From the NCBI GenBank assembly GCA_963700395.1, contig CAVOXI010000001.1, positions 1,240,001 to 1,304,000 on the forward strand: a DNA stretch of 64,000 bases. Reading direction: 5' to 3'. The first letter of the stretch is position 1. The number at the start of each line of letters is the position of its first letter. A program made the position numbers and the translations under genes. A model generated the notes under the pieces. It was given only the letters and a program-made list of their open reading frames with translations, searched no databases and was not told where the DNA came from. Source of the DNA: Prado023 sp963700395. Lineage in GTDB: Bacteria; Actinomycetota; Actinomycetes; S36-B12; CAIYMF01. Positions 1-7,848 of this stretch are shown piece by piece.

Positions 1-271
1 GCGCAACCCCGAGCAGCACGCCGATCAGCATGGCGGCGGCCGTCAGCCAGAGCGTGGTGACCACGCCCCGCAGCACCGGCGGCGTGAACGCGTTCTCGAG
101 CTGGAAGTCCCACTGCCAGTTGGGGTTGGTCATCACGCTGTGCACCAACATGGCGCCCAGCAGGGCGATGATCGCCATCGCGACCCAGCGTCCCGAGTGC
201 CGGACCGGGATCGCCTTGATGGCCTCGGGTGGTCTCCGGTCGGTGGGAGCGCTGGGCGCTGAGGTGCTCAT
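1..271 (-). CDS. Amino-acid ABC transporter permease, N-terminal part (runs off window)
   Basis: Only the first ~90 codons are in the window; the gene continues beyond base 1. A short basic cytoplasmic stretch precedes a first membrane segment (WVAMAIIALLGAMLVHSVM). A periplasmic stretch follows with PNWQWDFQ, then a second hydrophobic segment with VVTTLWLTAAAMLIGVLLGV. The loop plus TLWLTAAAM is typical of HisM/GlnP-type permeases that import polar amino acids. It lies 44 bp downstream of a polar-amino-acid binding lipoprotein on the same strand, the usual order of such operons, so the ATPase probably follows outside the window. The exact substrate cannot be told. Confidence 0.85.
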   Translation of the reverse strand, partial: MSTSAPSAPTDRRPPEAIKAIPVRHSGRWVAMAIIALLGAMLVHSVMTNPNWQWDFQLENAFTPPVLRGVVTTLWLTAAAMLIGVLLGVA

Positions 272-315
272 GGGGTTGCCTCTCTGCCCATCGTGCGATG
301 AGTTGACCCCGGACC

Positions 316-1221
316 CTACTGCACCGGGTTGACCTCGGACTTGGTGACTGCGCCGCTCTGGACGCCCCACTTCGACAGGATCTGCAGGTAGGTCCCATCG
401 TCGATCAGCTTCTGCAGCGCGCCCTGGATGGCCTTCGTGTACTCGCCCTGACCCTTGGGCACGGCGTACCCGTACGGGGCGGCGTCATAGGTGTCGCCGA
501 CGGTCTCGAGCTTGTCACCGGTCTGCGTGATGGCGTACGCCGTGATCGGGGAGTCCGCCAGCATGGCGTCGTCCTTGCCGCTGACCACCGCTGCCGTAGC
601 GTCGCTCTGCAGCTGGTACTGCTCGATGGTGATGGCGTCCTTGCCGGCATCGGTGCAGGTCTTCGAACGTGCGGTGATGTCATCGACCTGCACTGTGGCC
701 TTCTGCACGGCGATCTTGCGGCCGCACGCGTTGTCCGGGGTGATCCCGTTCGGGTTGCCCTTCGGCACCGCCCACGTCGTGCCCGCGCTGAAGTAGCTGG
801 GCATGTCGACCTGCTTCTCCCGCTCGGCGTTGATCGTGAACGACGACACACCGAGCTCGTACTTGCCGGTCTTCACGCCCTCGACCAGGGAGTCGAAGGG
901 GGCGTTCTGCATCTCGACCTCGAGGCCCAGCACCTGGCCGACCGCTGCGGCGAGGTCCGCGTCGAAGCCGATGACGGTCTTGCCGTCGGCGTCGATGAAC
1001 TCGTTCGGGGCGTAGGAGGCATCGGTCCCGATCAGGAGCTTCGAGTCCGAGGCGATCTCGGCGGGCACAAGTGCAGCGAGCGCGGCGTCCTTGGCCACGC
1101 TGGGCACGGCGCTCGCCGACCCTGCTGCCGAGCCCGAGTCCGAGCTCGACGAGCAGCCCGAAAGACCGACAGTGAGGGCGAAGGCGCCCACGAGCGCCAA
1201 GGACCTGGTGGTGACCTTCAT
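316..1221 (-). CDS. Polar amino-acid ABC transporter substrate-binding lipoprotein
   Basis: A 301-residue extracytoplasmic solute-binding protein of family 3 that would capture an amino acid and deliver it to the permease encoded just downstream. The N-terminus is a lipoprotein signal, basic then hydrophobic, ending in lipobox LSGC with Cys23 as lipidation site, followed by a serine-rich tether. The mature part has family features: LLIGTDASYAPNEFID near the start of lobe 1, IGFDADLAAAVGQVLG, and the GKYELGVSSFT region. I chose the start at 1221 (MKVTTRS) rather than an ATG 7 codons upstream because AGGGGAAG lies 7 nt before it. The substrate is probably glutamine, glutamate or a similar polar residue, but this is not resolved. 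Confidence 0.9.
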   Translation of the reverse strand: MKVTTRSLALVGAFALTVGLSGCSSSSDSGSAAGSASAVPSVAKDAALAALVPAEIASDSKLLIGTDASYAPNEFIDADGKTVIGFDADLAAAVGQVLGLEVEMQNAPFDSLVEGVKTGKYELGVSSFTINAEREKQVDMPSYFSAGTTWAVPKGNPNGITPDNACGRKIAVQKATVQVDDITARSKTCTDAGKDAITIEQYQLQSDATAAVVSGKDDAMLADSPITAYAITQTGDKLETVGDTYDAAPYGYAVPKGQGEYTKAIQGALQKLIDDGTYLQILSKWGVQSGAVTKSEVNPVQ

Positions 1222-1330
1222 GATGAATCTTCCCCTAGACACCGGCCGGCGCGATCGCCCCAGCCGCCCGGAGGAAGTCTAATGACGCCTCGCAGGCCCG
1301 AGGACCTCGGGTTCCCGGTGGGGACTTCGG

Positions 1331-1693
1331 CTACTGGCGCCGCGGGGACCGCCACGCCGCGCGCATGAGCGGCACCTGCACGGGCAGCCGGGCCCACGCC
1401 GCGGCCTTCTGCCAGGCCGGACGCCGGCTGCGCTGCAGGTCGAGGGCCATCTGCAGGTTGCCGACCCAGACGACCGCGAGCGTGGCGGTGGTCACCGCGG
1501 GCGCCCAGGGAGCCCGGGTGGCGAGCCCTGCGGCGCATGCCAGCTCCGCGACGCCACTGCCCAGCACCCAGGGGGTCGGGTCGCCCAGCTGAGCGGGGAT
1601 GAGGGGGGCGAACACCGCAGGCCGCACGAGGTGGACGACGCCGCTGGCGGTGAAGGCGCCAATGACGATCCTGGTCCCGACCGGCAGCGTCAT
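1331..1693 (-). CDS. DoxX-like small integral membrane protein
   Basis: A 120-residue protein that is mostly membrane: an N-terminal helix with IVIGAFTASGVVHLVRP, a middle part with PWVLGSGVAELACAAGL, and a third segment around VTTATLAVVWVGNLQMALD, then a basic tail. The layout and the motif G-x-x-E-L in the second helix resemble the DoxX/DoxD-like family, whose roles are mostly unknown. The start at 1693 is favoured by a TACGGT hexamer 7 nt upstream (leaderless pattern); the frame is open further but that part looks non-coding. It is transcribed away from the hisN-like gene. Function not assigned. Confidence 0.6.
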   Translation of the reverse strand: MTLPVGTRIVIGAFTASGVVHLVRPAVFAPLIPAQLGDPTPWVLGSGVAELACAAGLATRAPWAPAVTTATLAVVWVGNLQMALDLQRSRRPAWQKAAAWARLPVQVPLMRAAWRSPRRQ

Positions 1694-1700
1694 GGATCGC

Positions 1701-1706
1701 ACCGTA
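1701..1706 (-). promoter_or_regulatory. -10 hexamer of a leaderless promoter (DoxX-like gene)
   Basis: On the minus strand the hexamer reads TACGGT and is separated by 7 nt from the ATG at 1693. This fits a leaderless transcript and decides the start; no convincing -35 box is claimed. Confidence 0.4.
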
Positions 1707-1811
1707 GTGCCACCCGGCGTGATCGGCTTGTCCGGTCGGGGCTCGTATGCTGGCCGGGAGCGTTCCGCGTGACCACGCCGATCGAACGCGCGCACCGGGA
1801 CGGATGGGCTC

Positions 1812-2606
1812 ATGGATCACGACGAAGTGGCCGCTGTTCTGGATGTGGGGATCGCGGCAGTGCGCGACGCCGGATCGATCGCGCTGGACTACTTCCGCAC
1901 GGACATGGCCGTGGACAACAAGCTCGCGGGCGTCGCCTACGACCCTGTGACCGATGCCGACAAGCGGGTCGAGGCCCACGTCCGAGCGGCGATCAACTCC
2001 CGCTTCCCCGACCACCAGGTGATCGGCGAGGAGGGCGGCACCACGGGCGGTGGTCCCATCAGCTGGATCATCGACCCCATCGACGGCACCCGAGCCTTCA
2101 TCAGCGGGATGCCCACGTGGGGCACCCTGCTCGGACTCGTCATCGACGGCCGACCGGTGGCCGGCGTGATGCACCAGCCGTTCACCGACGAGACGTTCGC
2201 CGCCGATCCCGCCCGCGGTTCGAGGTTCCTGCACGCGGGCGCGGAACGGCGCCTGCGCACCCGCAGTGCAGCCACGCTCGAGGACGCCGTCCTGTACAGC
2301 ACCCACCCCGTCATGCTGGAGTGGGCCGGGGTGCTCGAACGGTTCCAGGCCCTGGGCTCCCGGGTGCGCCTGCAGAGGTGGGGCGGGGACTGCTACGCGT
2401 TCGCCCTCGTCGCGATGGGCACCATCGACCTCGTCGTGGACGGGGGCCTCATGCCCTACGACATCGTTCCGCTGATCCCGATCATCGAGCAGGCGGGCGG
2501 CGTCGTCACCGACCTCGAGGGCCGGGTGCCGATGGGTGGGGGCACCGTCATCGCAGCCGCGAACGCAGCCCTGCACGCCGAGGCGCTGGAGGCCCTGCGC
2601 GGGTAG
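1812..2606 (+). CDS. hisN: Inositol-monophosphatase-family phosphatase, probable histidinol-phosphatase
   Basis: A 264-residue Mg2+-dependent phosphatase of the inositol monophosphatase superfamily. The metal-binding signatures are complete: GEEGG at residues 72-76, WIIDPIDGT at 85-93, and the late GGDCYAFALVA with the third catalytic aspartate near residue 195. Actinomycetes use a member of this family (HisN) for the histidinol-phosphate step of histidine synthesis, and the sequence (FISGMPTWGTLLGL, GGLMPYDI) resembles HisN more than SuhB. No other his gene is nearby, so an inositol-1-phosphatase role cannot be excluded. It converges on mutY, with only 22 bp between the stop codons. Confidence 0.8.
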   Translation: MDHDEVAAVLDVGIAAVRDAGSIALDYFRTDMAVDNKLAGVAYDPVTDADKRVEAHVRAAINSRFPDHQVIGEEGGTTGGGPISWIIDPIDGTRAFISGMPTWGTLLGLVIDGRPVAGVMHQPFTDETFAADPARGSRFLHAGAERRLRTRSAATLEDAVLYSTHPVMLEWAGVLERFQALGSRVRLQRWGGDCYAFALVAMGTIDLVVDGGLMPYDIVPLIPIIEQAGGVVTDLEGRVPMGGGTVIAAANAALHAEALEALRG

Positions 2607-2628
2607 CGGGCAGGGCAGGGGCGGCTCA

Positions 2629-3561
2629 TCACCGCCCTGTCGGCAGCCCGAAGCGGTCCTCCCCCACCAGCTCGACGAGCCCGTCACCCACCAGACCGTC
2701 CAGCGCCCTGTCGCGCTGCAGGGCGTCATCCCACGCCGCCTCGATCGCGGAGCGCGCCACGGATCCATCAGATGCCCTCAGCACCGCCATGATCCGGCCA
2801 CGGACCTGCCGGTCGGTGCCCGCGAACCGCTGCACCCTCCGCGCCGGACCGTCGTACGCCGGGCGCCCCGCCCGGACCCACGCGCACGCCCCCACGACCG
2901 GGCACGCCGGGCAGCGCGGAGACGCGGCAGTGCACACGAGGGCACCGAGCTCCATCACCGCCACCGACCAGTGCGCCGCCTGCGCATCATCGACAGGAAC
3001 GAGCGCATCGGCCCGCGCGCGTTCGGCGACCGTCAGGCTCGGCGGGGGTTGCTGCTGCCCGGCGAACAGCCGCGCGAGGACCCGCCGGACGTTCGTGTCG
3101 AGCACGACCGAGCGCCGCCCGAACGCGAAGGCGCGCACCGCGGCGGCCGTGTACTCCCCGACTCCTGGCAGCGCCCGCAGCTCCGCCTCGTCCTGCGGGA
3201 CCACTCCGTCATGCCGCCGCACCACGGCGACTGCGGCCGCGTGCAGGCTCAGGGCGCGCCGGGGGTATCCGAGCCGATCCCACTGCCGGACCGCCTCGCC
3301 CGGGGAGTCGGCAGCGAGCTGCGCCGGCTCCGGCCAGCGCGCCATCCACGCCGTCCACGCGGGCACGACCCGCGCGACCGGCGTCTGCTGCAGCATCACC
3401 TCGCTGACCAGCACCCCCCAGGCCGTCCGGTCGCTCGCGCGCCACGGAAGGTCACGTCGGTTGCCGTCGTACCAGGCCCCCACGACCTCCTGCACCCCGG
3501 TGGGAGCCGGCGCCGTCAGCCCCGCCGACGCACCAGTCGACCCCTGATCCACCGTCGGCAT
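2629..3561 (-). CDS. mutY: A/G-specific adenine DNA glycosylase
   Basis: A 310-residue base-excision repair enzyme that removes adenine mispaired with 8-oxoguanine. All key features are visible: catalytic Glu54 within SEVMLQQTPVARVVP, the helix-hairpin-helix LPGVGEYTAAAV (131-142), catalytic Asp155 in VVLDTNVRRVL, and an iron-sulfur cluster motif C-X6-C-X2-C-X5-C (Cys210, 217, 220, 226). The C-terminal NUDIX-like domain seen in longer MutY proteins is short, as is common in actinomycetes. The start at 3561 is preferred over the ATG at 3570, because that upstream ATG overlaps a GACAAT hexamer that looks like the -10 box of a leaderless promoter. Confidence 0.93.
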   Translation of the reverse strand: MPTVDQGSTGASAGLTAPAPTGVQEVVGAWYDGNRRDLPWRASDRTAWGVLVSEVMLQQTPVARVVPAWTAWMARWPEPAQLAADSPGEAVRQWDRLGYPRRALSLHAAAVAVVRRHDGVVPQDEAELRALPGVGEYTAAAVRAFAFGRRSVVLDTNVRRVLARLFAGQQQPPPSLTVAERARADALVPVDDAQAAHWSVAVMELGALVCTAASPRCPACPVVGACAWVRAGRPAYDGPARRVQRFAGTDRQVRGRIMAVLRASDGSVARSAIEAAWDDALQRDRALDGLVGDGLVELVGEDRFGLPTGR

Positions 3562-3568
3562 GGTCCCC

Positions 3569-3574
3569 ATTGTC
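3569..3574 (-). promoter_or_regulatory. -10 hexamer of a leaderless promoter (mutY)
   Basis: GACAAT on the minus strand, 7 nt before the mutY ATG at 3561. The same hexamer at the same spacing precedes hemW. Confidence 0.45.
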
Positions 3575-3650
3575 GATCCGGGCCATCAGACCTGCACGAG
3601 CGGGCCGCCACGCGGGATACTCAGGCATCGACCGCGCCAGGAGGATCTCC

Positions 3651-4244
3651 ATGAACGACCGAATCAACGCCCTCATGAAGCAGCAGCCGGGGCTCGGCAT
3701 CGCGAAGCGGTCAGCCGTCCTCGTGGCGGCCAGCGGGCCCTACCAGCACGGCCTCCAGCAGAAGCTGGCGAAGGTCCCCCTCGGCAACGTCGTCCTCGCC
3801 GGGGCCATCTCGTCGTTCTACGTGGCGATGACCGCCGTTCCCGAGCTGGCCATCGAGCAGGCCGCCGACAACGCCCTCGGCGGCAAGCCCACGACGCCGG
3901 AGCAGGTTGCCCGGCATCGCCGCGTGCTCCTCGCCGGCAATGCCGCGACGATGGCGGCCGCGGTCGTCGCCCAGAGGGCGATCACCCACAGCAAGCACTC
4001 GGGTCCGTTGATGGAGCTGGGTCGCGTCGTCACCAGCCAGGTCGCGATCGGTGCGGCCGCAGGGGCCATCGTGACGACCTCGGACGCCGTTCTCGGTCCG
4101 CTCGCGCGCCGCAAGGACAAGCAGTCGGTGGCCACGATCGCCGTGGCCGCCGGGATCATGACGATGAACCGCCGGCTGCTCAAGAGGGCTGCCGGCGCAC
4201 TGACCCTGCCGACGAACCCCACGCCCTACGCGTACGTGGGCTGA
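3651..4244 (+). CDS. Uncharacterised membrane-associated protein
   Basis: A 197-residue protein of unknown function. The start at 3651 is set by a strong ribosome site (AGGAGG, 6 nt before ATG), although the frame is open further upstream. The first 40 residues are polar and basic. Hydrophobic stretches follow around VVLAGAISSFYVAMTAV, NAATMAAAVVAQRAI, VAIGAAAGAIVTTSDAV and ATIAVAAGIMTM, suggesting several short membrane helices rich in Ala and Gly, and the C-terminus is basic then ends NPTPYAYVG. No catalytic motif is recognised. It lies alone between mutY and the pirin gene, with about 90 bp on each side. Confidence 0.65.
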   Translation: MNDRINALMKQQPGLGIAKRSAVLVAASGPYQHGLQQKLAKVPLGNVVLAGAISSFYVAMTAVPELAIEQAADNALGGKPTTPEQVARHRRVLLAGNAATMAAAVVAQRAITHSKHSGPLMELGRVVTSQVAIGAAAGAIVTTSDAVLGPLARRKDKQSVATIAVAAGIMTMNRRLLKRAAGALTLPTNPTPYAYVG

Positions 4245-4339
4245 CCCCGGCGCTCCCCGGAGAAGGCATGCGGCAACTGGTGGAATGTCGGCGCCCTCCA
4301 TATAGTTGAATCTTGTACAGACTCTCCGAGGAGGACCGA

Positions 4340-5308
4340 ATGCCTGCCGTGACCGCCGACACCATGACCCTGCCCCGGGTCGAGGCCCCCGACGCCAACG
4401 GGCGATCCCGCACCGTCAGGACCGTCACCACCGCCCCACGCGGGTTCGAGGGTGAGGGCTTCCCGGTGCGCCGCGCCTTCGCGGGGGTGGACAAGGCGGA
4501 CCTCGACCCGTTCGTGCACATGGACCAGATGGGTGAGGTCGAGTACGGGGTGGGCGAGCCGAAGGGCACCGACTGGCATCCTCACCGCGGCTTCGAGACG
4601 TTCACCTACCTGATGGACGGCACATTCATCCACCAGGACTCCCACGGTGGTGGTGGCGTGATCGCCAACGGCGGCACCCAGTACATGACCGCCGGTGCGG
4701 GCATCCTGCACATCGAGACCCCGCCGGAGTCCCTGGTGATGTCCGGTGGGCTGTTCCACGGGATCCAGCTCTGGATCAACCTGCCCTCGTCCAAGAAGTG
4801 GCTGGCCCCGGCCTACCAGGGCCTCGAGAGCACGGACGTCGCGCTCGTGTCCAGCGCCGACGGCGGCGCCCTGGTGCGCATCCTGGCCGGCACCGTCGCC
4901 GGGCACACCGGGCCGGGCCGCAGCCAGTCGCCCATCTCCATCGTGCATGCGAGCCTTGCGCCCGGCGCTCGGCTGGAGCTCCCGTGGCGCGCCGACTTCA
5001 ACGCCCTGGTGTATGCCCTGGCCGGGCGCGGCAGCGTCGGTGCCCACGGGCAGCCGCTCAACGCGGGGCAGCTCGCGGTCCTCGGCTCAGGTGACCACAT
5101 CACGGTCGAGGCCGCCACCAGCCAGTCGGTCGCCTCGCCGTCCCTGGAGGTCCTCCTGCTCGGCGGGGTCCCGCTGCGGGAGCCGGTGTTCGCCTACGGC
5201 CCGTTCGTGATGAACACCAGGGCCGAGGTCATCCAGGCCATCGAGGACTACCAGGCAGGGCGACTCGGCGTCATCCCCGAGGGCGCGATCATGCCCCACC
5301 GGGGCTGA
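4340..5308 (+). CDS. Pirin family protein (bicupin)
   Basis: A 322-residue double cupin. The N-terminal cupin has the pirin metal site: DWHPHRGFETFTYLMDG supplies two histidines and a glutamate, and GAGILHIETP near residue 120 supplies the last His/Glu region. FVHMDQMG and LWINLP are also typical. The C-terminal half is the second, usually metal-free cupin. Bacterial pirins act as quercetinase-like dioxygenases or redox-responsive interaction partners; the actual role here is unknown. The start at 4340 is chosen over a TTG at 4313 because GAGGAGG lies 5 nt upstream. A TATAGT hexamer at 4301-4306 is a plausible -10 box, giving a leader of about 30 nt. Confidence 0.9.
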   Translation: MPAVTADTMTLPRVEAPDANGRSRTVRTVTTAPRGFEGEGFPVRRAFAGVDKADLDPFVHMDQMGEVEYGVGEPKGTDWHPHRGFETFTYLMDGTFIHQDSHGGGGVIANGGTQYMTAGAGILHIETPPESLVMSGGLFHGIQLWINLPSSKKWLAPAYQGLESTDVALVSSADGGALVRILAGTVAGHTGPGRSQSPISIVHASLAPGARLELPWRADFNALVYALAGRGSVGAHGQPLNAGQLAVLGSGDHITVEAATSQSVASPSLEVLLLGGVPLREPVFAYGPFVMNTRAEVIQAIEDYQAGRLGVIPEGAIMPHRG

Positions 5309-5365
5309 GGAGGAACCTCGCCGCAGATGTGGTCAGAATCGGGCCGGTCCGGGCTCAGCTGAGCC

Positions 5366-5437
5366 GACCTTGCAGTAGATGTGGCTGTCGCCGGGCCCTG
5401 AACGGGGGGCGGGAACGACCACATCGACTGCAAGGTC
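5366..5437. repeat. 72-bp inverted repeat with 19-bp arms
   Basis: The left arm, 5366-5384, starts GACCTTGCAG. The right arm, 5419-5437, is its reverse complement with one mismatch (TAG versus TCG in the middle). The 34-bp spacer is GC-rich. Just upstream lies the perfect 12-bp palindrome GCTCAGCTGAGC (5353-5364), and a degenerate extra copy of the arm core (GCAGATGTGG) sits near 5325. It lies between the convergent pirin (+) and trmB (-) genes, so a bidirectional terminator is the simplest reading. The long spacer and repeated arm core would also fit a small palindromic intergenic repeat. Confidence 0.6.
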
Positions 5438-5563
5438 GCCCTCGACCGCCGGCCACCGCCCCGGAAACGACCCAATCGGCGGCGAGGCCGGAGCGCAAGG
5501 GGACCTCGCGGGGTGAGGGACGGCGCGGGTGAGGGCCGCCGGGTTGGGGCCGCGGGGCGAGGG

Positions 5564-6238
5564 CTAGACGCGCGTCGCGATCAGGTCCTGGCTCGGGCGA
5601 CCGGCGGCCAAGCCCCGCCGCTCGTAGCCGGTGACAGGACGCCAGCCCGGTCTGGGGACCAGTCCGGGCCCGACGTCCAGCAGTGGCTCGGCGGAGCACA
5701 CGGCCAGCATCTGGTCGGCGTAGTGGGAGATGTCCGTGGCCAGGTGCAGCGTCCCACCGGGGACCAGGAGGGCGGCCGCCCGGTGGACGAACGCCGGTTG
5801 CACGAGACGACGCTTGTGATGCCGAACCTTCGGCCACGGGTCCGGGAAGTAGGCGCGGATGCCCGCGAGCGACTCCGGCGCGAGTCGATCCATCAGTTCG
5901 AGGGCGTCGCCGATGCAGACGCGAACGTTGCCCAGCGACTCCCGCTCGGCAGCCGCCAGGAGCGCACCGATCCCGGGGGTGTGAACGTCCACCGCCACGA
6001 TCCCGGTGCCCGGGTCGGACATCGCCATGGCGAGGGTGGTCTCCCCCATGCCCGAGCCGATCTCGAGGACGACCGGACGGGGCGGGCTGAAGGCCTCGGC
6101 CAGGCACGCCGGCGCCGCCTGCACGTCGATCCCCCACCCCGGGAGCAGGCGGATCAGCGCGGACGCCGCGGAGGGGGTGGTCCGGCTGCGACGGGGGTGG
6201 AAGGTCCGTATCCGCCGCGTGGCGCCGACCTCAGGCAT
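5564..6238 (-). CDS. trmB: tRNA (guanine-N7-)-methyltransferase
   Basis: A 224-residue SAM-dependent enzyme that makes m7G46 in the variable loop of tRNAs. The SAM-binding motif EIGSGMGETTLAMA is present near residue 60, followed by AVDVHTPGIGALL, and the TrmB signature YFPDPWPKVRHHKRRLVQPAF is complete (about residues 130-150). The TFHPRRSR stretch at the N-terminus is also characteristic. A GGAAGG sequence precedes the ATG. The C-terminal part (GWRPVTGYERRGLAAG) matches the family's usual FET-KFE-RRG end. It faces a 370-bp stretch without a firm gene. Confidence 0.92.
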   Translation of the reverse strand: MPEVGATRRIRTFHPRRSRTTPSAASALIRLLPGWGIDVQAAPACLAEAFSPPRPVVLEIGSGMGETTLAMAMSDPGTGIVAVDVHTPGIGALLAAAERESLGNVRVCIGDALELMDRLAPESLAGIRAYFPDPWPKVRHHKRRLVQPAFVHRAAALLVPGGTLHLATDISHYADQMLAVCSAEPLLDVGPGLVPRPGWRPVTGYERRGLAAGRPSQDLIATRV

Positions 6239-6611
6239 CGGGACCGGGCTGCCTTCCGGGGTTCCGGCGATGTTCCACCCGGTTGCCGGCGTATCGGAGG
6301 AAGCAGCATGAGTTCGACCATAATCGACTGCCCTGACGCCGGAGCCACGAGCAGGCCATCTCGGCTGTGCCCGTGGACGTCGCTCGCGCCCGTGCGTGCA
6401 CGTACGGCGAGGCGGAGCCCCGCCGCGGAGCGCGGGGGTGACAACGCGGCGGGACTCCTTCTCGGGAGACCTCAGCCGCGGACGGCGGGGGCACCCGCAG
6501 TTTGGTACCCGCTATCGGCACGGCCATACCCGGTGATCGCAACTGGGTCCGCCACCGCCATGCGCGCGGATGAGGGCCCCGCCCCGATCGCTCATCGCCC
6601 GGGGGCTCCCG
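6239..6611. other. Intergenic stretch with no firm gene
   Basis: No recognisable protein or RNA was found. One open frame on the plus strand, 6308-6745, begins with an ATG 7 nt after GGAGG and reads MSSTIIDCPDAG. Its later part is an Arg/Ala/Pro-rich composition typical of random reading frames in GC-rich DNA, and it overlaps the small membrane protein on the other strand. I therefore do not call it. The start may be a remnant of a short gene. Confidence 0.4.
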
Positions 6612-6830
6612 TCAGGGCCGGGCACCGTCGGCCGGCATCGTGGGCGTGGAGACATGCAGCGGGCCCCCGGCACCTGACAACCCAAGCGGCCGGCCGCCCC
6701 TGCGTCGCCTCCTCACGAAGATGGCGATCGCGATCCAACAGATGACGTCGAAGATCGCCGCGGGGATGAGGAGCAGGTGAAGGTGCTCCAAGTACCACCA
6801 GCAGTACTCGACGATCCTCTCTGCGGTCAT
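6612..6830 (-). CDS. Small single-pass membrane protein, unknown
   Basis: A 72-residue protein. Residues 1-16 (MTAERIVEYCWWYLEH) are followed by a single hydrophobic helix (LLLIPAAIFDVICWIAIAIF), a strongly basic stop-transfer patch (VRRRRRGGR) and a polar, probably cytoplasmic tail. GGAGG 7 nt before the ATG supports the start. Arg-rich anchoring right after the helix predicts N-out, C-in topology. It resembles the small membrane proteins often found singly in actinomycete intergenic regions; no family is recognised. The neighbours, trmB and tRNA-Asn, give no functional hint. Confidence 0.5.
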   Translation of the reverse strand: MTAERIVEYCWWYLEHLHLLLIPAAIFDVICWIAIAIFVRRRRRGGRPLGLSGAGGPLHVSTPTMPADGARP

Positions 6831-7142
6831 ACAAGTGCCTCCACGACCTCGGGGTCTCAGGCCCGGGCTCACCGTCACCCGCTGCCGGAGGCTGGTGGCC
6901 CACCAGGTGCTCAGGTCACCGATGTCCGACGGACGCTGGCGGCACCCGGTACCGCCATGCCCGTCGTGTACCCGGAGGCAGGCCGGTCATCCCTGCCGGG
7001 GTGGTGCTGAGCACCTCACAATGCTGGAAGCCTCGGGCGACACCGTCGCGCACGTCAACGCGGTCCGGAAGCGGTCCGCTCGCCGTGGTCGCCGCACCGG
7101 CGTTCGCCACGCACTGCCCCCAGAACTGACGCCGGACAACGA
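6831..7142. other. Intergenic stretch without recognised features
   Basis: Between the small membrane protein and the terminator of tRNA-Asn. Several frames are open but none has a ribosome site, a leaderless -10 box or a recognisable motif. I see nothing to annotate here. Confidence 0.4.
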
Positions 7143-7177
7143 CAGAGGCCGGCTCCCGCGGACGGAACCAGCCTCTG
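7143..7177 (-). terminator. Hairpin downstream of tRNA-Asn
   Basis: CAGAGGC (7143-7149) pairs with GCCTCTG (7171-7177), with partial pairing extending into the loop. It starts 13 nt past the 3' end of the tRNA on the minus strand. There is no U-tract, as is usual in GC-rich actinomycetes. Confidence 0.55.
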
Positions 7178-7190
7178 ACCTGCTGCGATG

Positions 7191-7263
7191 CTCCCCCATC
7201 TGGACTCGAACCAGAAACCTATCGGTTAACAGCCGAACGCTCTGCCAATTGAGCTATGGGGGA
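7191..7263 (-). tRNA. tRNA-Asn (anticodon GTT)
   Basis: A 73-nt cloverleaf on the minus strand. The acceptor stem TCCCCCA pairs with TGGGGGA, followed by discriminator G. The D-arm contains AGCTCAATTGGCAGAGC, the anticodon loop is CTGTTAA with anticodon GTT, and the T-arm has GGTTCGAGTCC. CCA is not encoded. A good promoter lies directly upstream and a hairpin downstream, so the gene forms its own transcription unit. Confidence 0.97.
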
Positions 7264-7275
7264 TCGAACGCCAGA

Positions 7276-7305
7276 AGGATACCAACCCCGGGCGCCGCCA
7301 CCCAA
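7276..7305 (-). promoter_or_regulatory. Promoter of tRNA-Asn
   Basis: On the minus strand, TTGGGT (7300-7305) and TATCCT (7276-7281) are separated by 18 bp. The -10 box ends 12 nt before the mature tRNA, a good distance for a housekeeping sigma promoter. Confidence 0.6.
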
Positions 7306-7344
7306 ACCGCGCACCGAGCCCGCCTCTCGGGCCAGGCGTCGCCC

Positions 7345-7848
7345 TCAGACCCCCAGTTGCCCCCGGAGCTCGACCAGCGCCGTGTCGGCTGCCGCGCGCC
7401 AGCCGGGGTCAGCGGCGTCGATGGCGGGATCGAACACCACTGCCCAGCGGACCTCGCCGTTCGCCGGCGAGCGGCGGGCATTGAGCATGGCCCAGCCCGT
7501 GCGGCCATCAGGATGGACGAGCTCCGCGGGATGCGATCCGACCACGGTCCACTGCACCCGCTCCTTGACCACGCTGGGCACCTGCCCGGGCTCCTCGAAC
7601 CGCAGCCGCAGCTGACGGCTGGCGGCGCCCGGAGCGGGCTGCACGACGAGATCGAGGAACTCCTCGGACCACGCACCTCGGACCACCAGGTCCCACGGGA
7701 CGCGGCCCTGCCCAGGGATGTGGATCGCGAGGTCGGTGCAGGCCACGACCTGCCCGTCGAACAGCTCACCCCACGCCAGCAGGCGCTCCCCCACGGCGCC
7801 CGCGAGCACCTCCGTCACGCGCGGGTCGACCTCCCTGCGCCAGCGCAT
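7345..7848 (-). CDS. Conserved hypothetical protein coupled to dnaG
   Basis: A 167-residue protein without a recognised domain. It is mixed alpha/beta in composition with no signal peptide or membrane segment. Clear blocks are VVRGAWSEEFLDLVV and PDGRTGWAMLNARRSP, and a C-terminal helix-rich part runs ADTALVELRGQLG. Its ATG shares one base with the dnaG stop codon (TGATG), so the two are almost certainly translationally coupled and co-expressed. I cannot say whether it works with primase. The tRNA-Asn promoter begins just beyond, so it is the last gene of this unit. Confidence 0.7.
   Translation of the reverse strand: MRWRREVDPRVTEVLAGAVGERLLAWGELFDGQVVACTDLAIHIPGQGRVPWDLVVRGAWSEEFLDLVVQPAPGAASRQLRLRFEEPGQVPSVVKERVQWTVVGSHPAELVHPDGRTGWAMLNARRSPANGEVRWAVVFDPAIDAADPGWRAAADTALVELRGQLGV

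Noticed and set aside
1218..2768. 516-codon minus-strand frame over the DoxX-like and hisN genes
   Set aside because: It is the shadow of hisN on the other strand; the middle is composed of low-complexity residues with no motif.
6308..6745. Plus-strand open frame with GGAGG before the ATG
   Set aside because: The start looks good, but most of the 145 residues are Arg/Ala/Pro-rich as in random GC-rich frames, and it overlaps a better supported minus-strand gene.
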